A stretch of DNA of 64,000 nucleotides, taken from assembly GCA_030673825.1 (NCBI GenBank), contig JAUTCS010000119.1:1-64000 (forward strand). Direction: 5' to 3'. A program made the translations under genes and the position numbers. Shown one piece after another: positions 53,980 through 61,291 of the stretch (the stretch's first letter is position 1; each line of letters opens with the position of its first letter). Source of the DNA: Verrucomicrobiota bacterium JB024. GTDB lineage: Bacteria > Verrucomicrobiota > Verrucomicrobiia > Opitutales > Cerasicoccaceae. The notes beneath the pieces were generated by a model that searched no databases, was not told the DNA's origin, and saw only the letters and a program-made list of their open reading frames with translations.

Positions 53980-55653
53980 ATGAGATTTCTGACCTTTCGT
54001 CCTCGGTTGGTCGAGTGTATGCGCGGCTATGACCGCGGGCAATTCCGGGCGGACCTGATCGCGGGTATCACCGTGGGTATCGTCGCCCTGCCGCTGGCCA
54101 TGGCTTTCGCCATCGCCTCGGGCGTGACGCCGCAGGCGGGCATTTTCACCGCGGTGATCGCGGGCTTCATTATCTCGGCCTTCGGCGGGTCGCGGGTGCA
54201 GATCGGGGGGCCGACCGGGGCGTTCATCGTCATCGTGTACGGCATCCTGACCGAGTACGGCGCGGCCAACCTCGCCATCTGCACTGTGATGGCGGGCGTG
54301 ATCCTGCTGATCATGGGCTTCGCCGGACTGGGCCAGGCCATCAAGTACATCCCGTACCCCGTGACGGTGGGCTTCACATCGGGGATCGCGGTGCTCATCC
54401 TCAGCACGCAGATCAAGGACTTTTTCGGGCTTCAACTGGAGCACGTGCCCTCGGGCTTTCTCGATAAGTGCGCGGCCCTTGCCAGCGCCGCCGGGACCAC
54501 CCACCTGCCCACCGCGCTCCTGGCCGCCGCCGCGCTCGCGCTGATCATTCTGTGGCCGAAAAAGTGGATGCGCGTCATCCCCGGAACAGTCGTTGCGCTC
54601 GTCCTCGGAACGGTGGCCGTGGCCGTGTTCAAGCTGCCGGTGGAAACAATCGGGACGCGCTTCGGGGGCATCCCCGAGGGGCTGCCGCCACTGAGCTTTC
54701 CGGAATTTTCCTTCGCCAGCCTGCCCTCACTCATCCAGCCGGCCACGACCATTGCCCTGCTCGCCGCCATCGAGTCGCTGCTGTCGGCGGTGGTAGCCGA
54801 CGGCATGATCGACGACCGCCACGACTCCAATCAGGAACTCAAGGCGCAGGGCCTGGCCAACATCGTTTGCCCGCTTTTCGGCGGAATCGCCGCCACCGGG
54901 GCCATCGCCCGCACGGCCACGAACGTCAAGAGCGGGGGCCGCACCCCCATCGCCGGGATCACCCACGCGGTCACGCTGCTGATCATCCTGCTGGTGGCCG
55001 CCCCACTGGCCAAGTCCGTCCCGCTGGCCGTGCTGGCGGCGGTGCTGGTCAAGGTCGCCTACAACATGGGCGAGTGGCACCACTTCAAGCGCCTGTTCAA
55101 ATGGCCCCGCAGCGATGCCGCCGTGTTCCTGACGACCTTCGCGCTCACCGTGCTCTTTGACCTCACCCTCGCCGTCGAGGTCGGGATGGTGCTCGCGGCC
55201 ATGCTCTTCATCAAGCGCGTGGCCGACACCTCGCAGATCACCCCCGTCAGCGCCGACAACGACACCGAAGGCCCCCACCACAGCCTTCAGGGCCGGGACA
55301 TCCCTGCCGACGTGCAGGTCTTCCGCATCCTCGGGCCGTTCTTCTTCGGGGTGGCCGACCGGCTGGAGACCGCCCTCAAGCGTGCCCAGCGCGAGCCCAA
55401 GGTCGTCATCCTGCGCATGCGCAAAGTCACCGCCATGGACGCCACCGGCCTCAACGCGCTGGAAAACCTTTACGAAAAGCTGGCCCAGAAGCACCGCCGT
55501 CTCGTCATCAGCGCCCTCCAGCCCCAGCCCTACAAGGCCCTGAAAAAAGCCGGATTCCTCGACCGACTGGGCCAGGAAAATGTCTGCCCCGACATCGACC
55601 ACGCCCTCCAACGCGCCCAGGCCCTGCTGGAGGAAGGCCACCGGGAAAAATAG
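53980..55653 (+). CDS. SulP family anion (sulfate) permease with STAS domain
   Basis: A 557-aa product started at 53980, which has an AAGGGG box 10 nt upstream. The membrane domain has 10-14 helices with GGSRVQIGGPTGAFIVIVYG and AIARTATNVKSGGRTPIAGI. A C-terminal STAS domain follows from about residue 440 (VQVFRILGPFFFGVADRLE, MDATGLNALENLYEKL). SulP proteins move sulfate, bicarbonate or dicarboxylates; the substrate cannot be chosen by sequence. Sulfate handling would fit the sulfatases, but the gene is far from them. Confidence 0.9.
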   Translation: MRFLTFRPRLVECMRGYDRGQFRADLIAGITVGIVALPLAMAFAIASGVTPQAGIFTAVIAGFIISAFGGSRVQIGGPTGAFIVIVYGILTEYGAANLAICTVMAGVILLIMGFAGLGQAIKYIPYPVTVGFTSGIAVLILSTQIKDFFGLQLEHVPSGFLDKCAALASAAGTTHLPTALLAAAALALIILWPKKWMRVIPGTVVALVLGTVAVAVFKLPVETIGTRFGGIPEGLPPLSFPEFSFASLPSLIQPATTIALLAAIESLLSAVVADGMIDDRHDSNQELKAQGLANIVCPLFGGIAATGAIARTATNVKSGGRTPIAGITHAVTLLIILLVAAPLAKSVPLAVLAAVLVKVAYNMGEWHHFKRLFKWPRSDAAVFLTTFALTVLFDLTLAVEVGMVLAAMLFIKRVADTSQITPVSADNDTEGPHHSLQGRDIPADVQVFRILGPFFFGVADRLETALKRAQREPKVVILRMRKVTAMDATGLNALENLYEKLAQKHRRLVISALQPQPYKALKKAGFLDRLGQENVCPDIDHALQRAQALLEEGHREK

Positions 55654-55675
55654 CGCTGCTTAAGTCATATTTCTG

Positions 55676-55745
55676 GCCACAGAGAGCACAGAGCACACTG
55701 AGACTCGCCCGTTACGCCTGTGTGTCTCCGTGTGAGTTTCCTATA
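55676..55745. repeat. CCACAGAGAGCACAGAG dispersed repeat
   Basis: GGCCACAGAGAGCACAGAGC (from 55676) and GTGTGTCTCCGTGTGAG (from 55720) face each other in the gap between convergent sulP and dprA genes. Phrases of this CACAGAG kind are scattered in many environmental genomes. No gene is seen. Confidence 0.45.
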
Positions 55746-55771
55746 AAATGGAACCGGATTTGTGCACGGCC

Positions 55772-56932
55772 CTATCCCCTCGCCTCGAAGGTGCCGTCGG
55801 CGCGTTTGACGACGCACTTTTTGAGTTCGAGCATCATGAGGGTGACGGAGACGACGGGGACGGACAGGTCGAGGCTTTCCCCGATCTCGTCGGCGGCGCA
55901 CAGGCCGCGTTCGCGTAAAAAGCCGAGCAGGCGAGCCTCGTCGGAGCTGAGGTCCACGGCGGGCGCGGCAGAGCCCGAGGAGCCGCCACGCGGGGACGGA
56001 CCGCCTGCGCCGCTGTCGTCACCCAGACCGGGGATGGGGAGCTGCTCGCCGGCGAACTGGAGCTCTTCGAGCAAGTCCTCGACGCAGGTCAGCAGGGTGG
56101 CCCCGTCGCGGATCAACTGGTGGCAACCGCGGCTGGAGGGCTGGTCGATGCGGCCCGGCACGGCGAAGACCTGGCGGTTCTGCTCGGCGGCGAAGCGGGC
56201 CGTGATCATGCTGCCGCCGCTCGCGTCGCTCTCGACCACGATGACGGCGAGGCTCATGCCCGAGAGCAGGCGGTTGCGCATGGGGAAGGTGGTCTTGGTC
56301 GCGCGGGTGCCGAGGCGGAACTCGGAAAAGATCGCCCCGGACTTTTCCAGGCGGCGGTACAGCTCGATATTTTCGGGCGGGTAAATGATATCCAGCCCAC
56401 AGCCGAGGACGGCCACGGTCGGACCGCCCGCCTCCAGCGCCCCCTCGTGGGCGGCTGTGTCGATCCCCCGGGCCAGGCCGCTGGCCACGCAGATGCCCAG
56501 CCGTGCAAGGTCCCCCGCGAGGCGGCGGGCCACGCCCTGCCCGTAGAGTGTGGTGTGGCGGCTGCCGACAATGGCCACGGTCTTGCGGCCCACCTGGAGC
56601 GGGCCTTTCTTATACAAGCCGATGGGCGGGTCGTAAATTTCCTTCAGCAGTGGCGGGTACTCCGCGCTGCCGGGGTGAATGAAGCGGACCCCGCCTTTGG
56701 CCAGCTTTTCCTCCTCTTTGCCCAGGTCGAAGTGTTCGCGCCAGTTGGCCAAGAGGCCCGCTATCTCCGGCCCCACACCGGGGACGCTCTGGAGCGCCTT
56801 CATCCCCGCCCCGAGCACGGCGCGGGGGTCGTCCCCGAAGCGCTCAAAAAGCCGCCGCAGCGTGACCGGGCCGACGCCGGAAAGGCCGTTGAGCACGAGG
56901 GTGGCCTGCGCCTGGGTCAGTTCGGTTTCCAT
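55772..56932 (-). CDS. dprA: DNA processing protein DprA
   Basis: A 386-aa product. It has an N-terminal helix-hairpin-helix part (ATLVLNGLSGVGPVTLRRLF, MKALQSVPGVGPEIAGLL), the Rossmann DprA/Smf core (VAIVGSRHTTLYGQGVARRL, SGLARGIDTAAHEGAL, VAVLGCGLD) and a C-terminal winged-helix (LLGFLRERGLCAADEIGESL). It loads RecA on incoming single-stranded DNA. The start METELTQ at 56932 is exact: a second copy of its first bases stands at 57329-57346, where nnrD ends. The AT-rich insertion leaves no clear ribosome-binding box here. Confidence 0.92.
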   Translation of the reverse strand: METELTQAQATLVLNGLSGVGPVTLRRLFERFGDDPRAVLGAGMKALQSVPGVGPEIAGLLANWREHFDLGKEEEKLAKGGVRFIHPGSAEYPPLLKEIYDPPIGLYKKGPLQVGRKTVAIVGSRHTTLYGQGVARRLAGDLARLGICVASGLARGIDTAAHEGALEAGGPTVAVLGCGLDIIYPPENIELYRRLEKSGAIFSEFRLGTRATKTTFPMRNRLLSGMSLAVIVVESDASGGSMITARFAAEQNRQVFAVPGRIDQPSSRGCHQLIRDGATLLTCVEDLLEELQFAGEQLPIPGLGDDSGAGGPSPRGGSSGSAAPAVDLSSDEARLLGFLRERGLCAADEIGESLDLSVPVVSVTLMMLELKKCVVKRADGTFEARG

Positions 56933-57346
56933 CGGATCGTATATGTGCGAAAATAAAAAGTTATTCAACGTGGGGAGTGTTGCGATAGCATGTCTGTGCC
57001 TAGGCTTACCAATGATCTTTTTTAGAGTAATCTGATGGCGGATAAAAAAAACATAAATCTATTCGGTTTGATAAAAGCGCCCTACCGTGGAAGTAAATTT
57101 CAGATAGCCATTCACTATCTTTATCGCTGTACCCTCGTTCAATGAGGATGTCCCTCAAAGCAAATTTGCTTAGTTTAGTTTGTCCCTCGTGGGCAGCTTG
57201 AATGAAGTGATAAAAGCACTGCATATCCAACTGATGAAATGTTTTTCGATTAGTGAACTGGGTCAGGAAGTAATCCGTCCTCTTCGCTATTTTATGTAAC
57301 ACGCCTCCCCCTTCATTCTGCGAACTTACAGTTCGGTTTCCATCGG
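56918..57346 (-). mobile_element. AT-rich insertion bounded by 18-bp direct repeats
   Basis: CAGTTCGGTTTCCATCGG stands at 56918-56935 (covering the dprA start codon) and again at 57329-57346, 1 bp after the nnrD stop. Between them lie 393 bp that are visibly AT-rich (about 40% G+C by eye) in a GC-rich genome. On the minus strand the outer copy gives ATG-GAA-ACC-GAA-CTG-TAA, an aborted dprA start. Removing one repeat and the insert restores nnrD followed directly by dprA. The proximal end (CTGCGAACTT, 57318-57327) is also complementary to the nnrD 3' end (57351-57362). Element class unknown. Confidence 0.75.
57006..57302 (-). CDS. 98-aa ORFan within the AT-rich insertion
   Basis: GTG start at 57302 preceded by AAGGGG with 5-nt spacing. 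The product is soluble, with mixed charge and many aromatic residues: HKIAKRTDYFLTQFTNRK, HQLDMQCFYHFIQAAHEGQT, KLSKFALRDILIERGYSDKD and a C-terminal LCFFYPPSDYSKKDHW. No known domain is recognised. It is in the same direction as nnrD and dprA, so it could ride on their transcript. Codon choice is AT-rich, unlike the neighbours, which points to transfer. Confidence 0.55.
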   Translation of the reverse strand: MLHKIAKRTDYFLTQFTNRKTFHQLDMQCFYHFIQAAHEGQTKLSKFALRDILIERGYSDKDSEWLSEIYFHGRALLSNRIDLCFFYPPSDYSKKDHW

Positions 57347-57347
57347 T

Positions 57348-58883
57348 TTAAAGTTCGCGCAGGGCCGGGCCCATGTGGTCGAGCAAGTCGGTGGTGTAGA
57401 CGGCGACCTGCCCTTTTGTCCGGGCGAGGTGGTCTGCCGCCGCCCCGTGCCAGAGCACAGCCCGGCAGGCCGACGCGAAGGCGTCTTTCGCGTTTTGCGC
57501 CAGCAGGCCGCCGGTGACCCCGGCCAGCAGGTCGCCGCTGCCGCCACGGGCCAGCACGGGGCCGCCACGCAGGCTGAGCGCGACTTGGGAGCCGTCGCAG
57601 ACGCGGGTGTGCGGGCCCTTCAGGACGGTGACGACGCGGTGCTTGTTGGAAAAATCGATGAGCGCCTCCCGCGCATACTCCGCGCTCGAACGCCCGCTCA
57701 GGCGCATGAACTCGCCCATGTGGGGCGTCAACACGACGGGCCCGGCTTTGGCAGGGCGGGCGGCGGCGGTCTGGGCGATCTCCGGCTGGAGCGCGTCGGC
57801 GTCGAGGACCAGCGGAAGCTCCGTGCGGGCGACGAGGTCTTTGACCAGTTGCAGGGTCTCGGGTTCGCGGCCGAGGCCGGAACCGCACAGGATAGCGTCG
57901 GCGCGGGGGAGCTTTTCCTGTAAAAGGTGCCAGCCCTCCAGGGCGAGTCCGCCCGTGGGCGTTTCCGGCCAGGGGACCCACATGGCCTCAGGCACAGCGG
58001 CGGCGTACTGCGCGGCGAGCGACTCGGGCGCAAAGGCAGTGAGCAGCCCCACGCCGGAGCTGAGCGCGGCCTTGACGCTCATCAGGAGCGCCCCCGGATA
58101 GGAGCGCGAGCCGCTGAGCACGAAGAGGTGGCCGAAGGTGCGCTTGTCGCAGCGCGGGGGGCGCAGTCCACCGAGGGCGGCCAGCGCGGCGTCGGGCAGA
58201 ATGCTTTCGCCGAAGGCGCACGGTCCCTCGTAGGGGAGCTGGAAAAAGCCGATGTCGAGGTAGCGCAGGCGGCCCTCCTTGGCCGCACAGGCGGGGTCGA
58301 AGAGCGGGCTCTTGGCGATGCCGGTGGCGTAGGTGAAGTCGGCCTGAAAGGCGTCCGCGTCGCCGAGGCCGCTGGGCAGGTCCACCGCCGCCCGGAAGCG
58401 GATGCCCCGGTGCGCGTTGACCTCACGGATGAGCGCGGCCAGGTCGTCCTTGAGCGGCGGGTGAAACTGCATCCCGAGCAGGCCGTCGAGCACGATGTCG
58501 TAGGACTCCTGACGGTAGGTCAGCTCATTGCACATACTGGCGCGGGAGCTTTTTAAAAGGTCTTCGAGGGCACGCAGGGTGAGGCCGCGCAGCTCCTTTT
58601 TCTCCGCGCGCAAAAGCACCTGGACATCACCCCCTCCGTGGCGGCGCAGGATCTCGTCGGCAGCCAGGAGGGCGTCCCCACCGTTGTGGCCCTTGCCCGC
58701 GAGCACGAGCACACGCAGGCGTGAGGGTACCTCGGCCAATTCGCCGAAGTCCTGCAAGACGGCCCTCCCCACGCCGCGTCCGGCGTTGTTCATGGCCGTC
58801 CATTGCAGCTCGCGGCTGGGCAGGAGCGAACGCTCCAGTTCCAGGGATTCGTCGGTGGAGAGGATGGGATGGGCGATCGGCAT
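57348..58883 (-). CDS. nnrD: Bifunctional NAD(P)H-hydrate epimerase / dehydratase
   Basis: A 511-aa product. The N-terminal YjeF domain (LVLAGKGHNGGDALLAADEIL, FRAAVDLPSGLGD) epimerises NAD(P)HX. The C-terminal ribokinase-like domain (GHLFVLSGSRSYPGALLMSV, DALQPEIAQT, VVLTPHMGEF, GPVLARGGSGDLLAGVTGGLL) is the ADP-dependent dehydratase. The stop codon is 1 bp from the outer direct repeat of the insertion, so the natural nnrD-dprA junction can be read. It follows acpS on the same strand after 178 bp of repeats. Confidence 0.93.
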   Translation of the reverse strand: MPIAHPILSTDESLELERSLLPSRELQWTAMNNAGRGVGRAVLQDFGELAEVPSRLRVLVLAGKGHNGGDALLAADEILRRHGGGDVQVLLRAEKKELRGLTLRALEDLLKSSRASMCNELTYRQESYDIVLDGLLGMQFHPPLKDDLAALIREVNAHRGIRFRAAVDLPSGLGDADAFQADFTYATGIAKSPLFDPACAAKEGRLRYLDIGFFQLPYEGPCAFGESILPDAALAALGGLRPPRCDKRTFGHLFVLSGSRSYPGALLMSVKAALSSGVGLLTAFAPESLAAQYAAAVPEAMWVPWPETPTGGLALEGWHLLQEKLPRADAILCGSGLGREPETLQLVKDLVARTELPLVLDADALQPEIAQTAAARPAKAGPVVLTPHMGEFMRLSGRSSAEYAREALIDFSNKHRVVTVLKGPHTRVCDGSQVALSLRGGPVLARGGSGDLLAGVTGGLLAQNAKDAFASACRAVLWHGAAADHLARTKGQVAVYTTDLLDHMGPALREL

Positions 58884-58917
58884 GGCGGTGAGGGGTGGAA
58901 AATCCTAAAGTATGATT

Positions 58918-59018
58918 AACCACAAAGACACCAAGGCACAAAGAAGGTCAAGTATCCTCCGCTGGAAGCCACCCCACGGGTAATATCGGGGCAGCGGCCT
59001 GTCTGGCCGCGATGGGGC
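58918..59018. repeat. Two dispersed repeats between acpS and nnrD
   Basis: AACCACAAAGACACCAAGGC (from 58918) is a common scattered phrase. GGGGCAGCGGCCTGTCTGGC (from 58988) matches 41719-41738 apart from one base, with the same GCGGCC/GGCCGC mini-stem. The gap, 178 bp in all, shows no gene. Confidence 0.6.
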
Positions 59019-59061
59019 AGAGCCCCATCTACGCCACCGGGTGCAACCCGGACGCGGGGGG

Positions 59062-59475
59062 TCACCCGGCCCGGCGCACGATGAGGGCGACGGCGTGACC
59101 GACGGTGGCGGTGTGGGAGAGCGAGAGGAGGACGTTGGTGCCGCCGACGGAGGCCAGCAGGGCGCGGGCCTTGTCGTCGAGGACGGCCAACGGCTGCGAA
59201 CGCTCCCCGTGCTCCACACTGACCGAAGTCCACGAGAACTCCGCCCCGATGCCGGTGGAGAAGGCTTTCGAGACGGCTTCCTTCGCGGCGAAGCGGGCGG
59301 CCAGGTGCGGGTACGGGTCGGGGCGCGACAGGCAATACGCCTGCTCCTCGGCGGTGAAGACGCGCTTGAGGAAGCGCTCGCCGTGGCGTTCGTGGGAGCG
59401 GCGGATGCGCTCGACATCGACGAGGTCTGTCCCCAGCCCGAGCACGATGCCGCCCTCTTCCAGTTCGATCTTCAT
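59062..59475 (-). CDS. acpS: Holo-[acyl-carrier-protein] synthase
   Basis: A 137-aa product. The family motifs are VLGLGTDLVDVERIRRSHER and FTAEEQAYC, then LAARFAAKEAVSKAFSTGIG and the C-terminal LLSLSHTATVGHAVALIV. It transfers phosphopantetheine from CoA to ACP. The start at 59475 overlaps the pdxJ stop by 4 nt, a widespread pdxJ-acpS arrangement. Confidence 0.95.
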   Translation of the reverse strand: MKIELEEGGIVLGLGTDLVDVERIRRSHERHGERFLKRVFTAEEQAYCLSRPDPYPHLAARFAAKEAVSKAFSTGIGAEFSWTSVSVEHGERSQPLAVLDDKARALLASVGGTNVLLSLSHTATVGHAVALIVRRAG

Positions 59476-60242
59476 CGCAGCTGTCCGTTCATGAGGGCCT
59501 TCATCTCCCGCACGGCCTCGGTGATCCCGGTGTAAAGGGCGCGGCACATGATGCTGTGGCCGATATTCATCTCGTGTAGGTGCGGCAGGTGGCGGACCTC
59601 GCGGATGTTGACGTAGTTGATGCCGTGCCCGGCATTGACCTTGAGCCCGCCCTCGTGGGCGCGGACGGCGGCATCGCGCAGGCGTTCCAGCTCGGTCGCG
59701 GCCTCGGCGGCGGTCTCGTAAAAGGCGTTGGCGTAGGCCCCGGTGTGCAGCTCGACGTAGGCGCAGCCGGTGGCGACGGAGGCGGCGATCTGCGCCGGGT
59801 CCGGGTCGATAAAGAGGCTGGTGGAAATCCCCGCGTCGGCCAGGCGGGCAACCGCGTCGGTGATGGCGGCCTGATTGCCGATGATGTCGAGTCCGCCCTC
59901 GGTGGTGACCTCGTTACGGCCTTCGGGTACGAGCAGCACGACCTCGGGCTTCACGTCCAGGGCGATGGCAATCATCTCTTCGGTGCAGGCCATTTCGAGG
60001 TTGATCGGGACCTGGACCATCTGGCGCAGCAGGCGCAGGTCGCTGTCCTGCATGTGGCGGCGGTCTTCGCGCAGGTGCATGGTGATGGCGTCGGCCCCGG
60101 CACGCTGGGCGTGCAGGGCGATCTCGACCGGGTCGGGCTCGACCATCTTGCCGCGGTCGAGGGCGTGGTCCCGGTAGCGGGCTTGGCGCAGCGTCGCGCT
60201 GTGGTCGATGTTGACGCCGAGAAGGATGTCGGGGGATTGCAT
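59472..60242 (-). CDS. pdxJ: Pyridoxine 5'-phosphate synthase
   Basis: A 256-aa product. Motifs are LLGVNIDHSATLRQARYRDH, GADAITMHLREDRRHMQDSD, NLEMACTEEM, LVPEGRNEVTTEGGLDI, FIDPD, VELHTGAYA, and KVNAGHGINYVN. It closes the pyridine ring from 1-deoxyxylulose-5-phosphate and aminoacetone phosphate, so the host makes vitamin B6 by the DXP route. It begins the minus-strand series pdxJ - acpS - nnrD - dprA. Confidence 0.96.
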   Translation of the reverse strand: MQSPDILLGVNIDHSATLRQARYRDHALDRGKMVEPDPVEIALHAQRAGADAITMHLREDRRHMQDSDLRLLRQMVQVPINLEMACTEEMIAIALDVKPEVVLLVPEGRNEVTTEGGLDIIGNQAAITDAVARLADAGISTSLFIDPDPAQIAASVATGCAYVELHTGAYANAFYETAAEAATELERLRDAAVRAHEGGLKVNAGHGINYVNIREVRHLPHLHEMNIGHSIMCRALYTGITEAVREMKALMNGQLR

Positions 60243-60285
60243 AGGCTGTTCGAAAGGGGGAATTCAGTTCATCGGTTTTGGAGGG

Positions 60286-60413
60286 ATTCGTAAATTCACA
60301 AATTCGCAGATTCGTAAAAGGAAAATCTCCCTCGCTGCCCGGGAGCCCCCGGGCGCTCCCGTCCCATCTATAAATCTACAAATTCACAAATCTACGAATC
60401 TACAAATCTACAA
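60286..60413. repeat. 8-bp-phase tandem repeats on the 3' side of rnhB
   Basis: Four units of the type ATTCGTAA / ATTCACAA (60286-60317) and six of the type ATCTACAA / ATTCACAA (60366-60413) lie around a GC-rich core with GGGAGCCCCCGGGCGCTCCC. The period is exactly 8. The last two units overlap the rnhB 3' end, so its final four residues and stop codon come from repeat sequence. A similar structure stands on the other side of rnhB. Confidence 0.75.
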
Positions 60414-61125
60414 ATCCCGCATCACCGAGCACTTTTCTCAAAAAAAGGGCTCGGTGATGCGGGCTGGGTCCGTGGCGGCGGAGGGCGTCGCAGTGGGCGG
60501 TCGTGCCGTAGCCCTTGTGCCCGGCGAAGCCATAGTCCGGAAAGTCCGCGTCCAGCTCGACCATGAGGCGGTCGCGGGTGACCTTGGCCACGATGGAGGC
60601 GGCCGCGATGCACAAGCTGCGGCTGTCGCCCTTGACCAGCCCGGCGTGCGCGTAGGGGAATTTTTTTAGCGGCTTGCCGTCGATGAGGATGTGCAGGCGC
60701 ACGGACCCGGCGGGCTCCGGCGCAAAGAGCGGCATCTCCTCGGCCTCAATACGGGGCAGCGAATGCGGGAGCTCTTCCAACGCGCGCGCCATGGCCAGAC
60801 GGGTGGCCCCGAGGATGTTCAGCCGGTCAATCTCCTCCACCGACCCGGCGGCGGCGGCGAAGGCCACCCTCCCCTGCCCGCGCCAGGACTCCAGCCGGGC
60901 GAGAATGACCTCGCGGTGGGCGGGCGTGACCTGCTTCGAGTCGGTAATGTCGGCGCAAAGGCCGCGCACCTCGTCGTCTTCAAAAAAACCCTCCAACGGA
61001 CAGAACGCCGCAGCCACGACCGGCCCGGCCAGCGCCCCGCGCCCGGCCTCGTCCACCCCTGCCAGCGCCCCGTGCTCACCGAAGAGCGCGCAGTCGTGGT
61101 CCCAGAGCTGGAGGTTATTTTTCAT
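60400..61125 (-). CDS. rnhB: Ribonuclease HII
   Basis: A 241-aa product. The start at 61125 gives MKNNLQLW, 19 bp inside the nearest repeat block. The catalytic DEAGRG lies in AGVDEAGRGALAGPVVAAA, with DSKQVTPAHR, NILGATRLAMARAL and SIVAKVTRDRLMVELD following; GHKGYGTTAH is the usual C-terminal motif. It removes RNA from RNA-DNA hybrids. The C-terminus (GFVDL) and stop are encoded by 8-bp repeats, so the natural end may have been altered. Confidence 0.93.
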   Translation of the reverse strand: MKNNLQLWDHDCALFGEHGALAGVDEAGRGALAGPVVAAAFCPLEGFFEDDEVRGLCADITDSKQVTPAHREVILARLESWRGQGRVAFAAAAGSVEEIDRLNILGATRLAMARALEELPHSLPRIEAEEMPLFAPEPAGSVRLHILIDGKPLKKFPYAHAGLVKGDSRSLCIAAASIVAKVTRDRLMVELDADFPDYGFAGHKGYGTTAHCDALRRHGPSPHHRALFLRKVLGDAGFVDL

Positions 61126-61143
61126 CGCTGATGAAAAAGAACA

Positions 61144-61252
61144 GTTCAAAGTTTGAGGGTTTGAAAGTTTGAAAGTTCGCAAGAGGGAAAAAACCCGTCC
61201 CGCGCTCCCATAGAAAAACAACTCTCAAACCTTCGAACTCTCAAACTCTCAA
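61144..61252. repeat. 8-bp-phase tandem repeats on the 5' side of rnhB
   Basis: GTTTGAGG, GTTTGAAA, GTTTGAAA and GTTCGCAA (61151-61182) face ACTCTCAA, ACCTTCGA, ACTCTCAA, ACTCTCAA (61221-61252), which are their approximate complement, with core text CCCGTCCCGCGCTCCC. The spacing is 8, as in the block pair at 60286. It separates rnhB from rnhC. Confidence 0.7.
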
Positions 61253-61257
61253 ACCCA

Positions 61258-61291
61258 AATATTGGTGGCTCGCGATGCGGCCACTAATATT
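61258..61291 (-). terminator. Hairpin overlapping the rnhC stop
   Basis: AATATTGGTGGC (61258-61269) and GCCACTAATATT (61280-61291) pair in 11 of 12 positions with a 10-nt loop. The stem includes the rnhC stop codon. It opens like the repeat at 26402 (AATATTGG.GGCTC), so it may be a repeat recruited as terminator. Confidence 0.55.

Noticed and set aside
60286-61252. CRISPR-like array near rnhB
   Set aside because: The units are 8 bp in direct contact with no spacers, and no cas gene is near.
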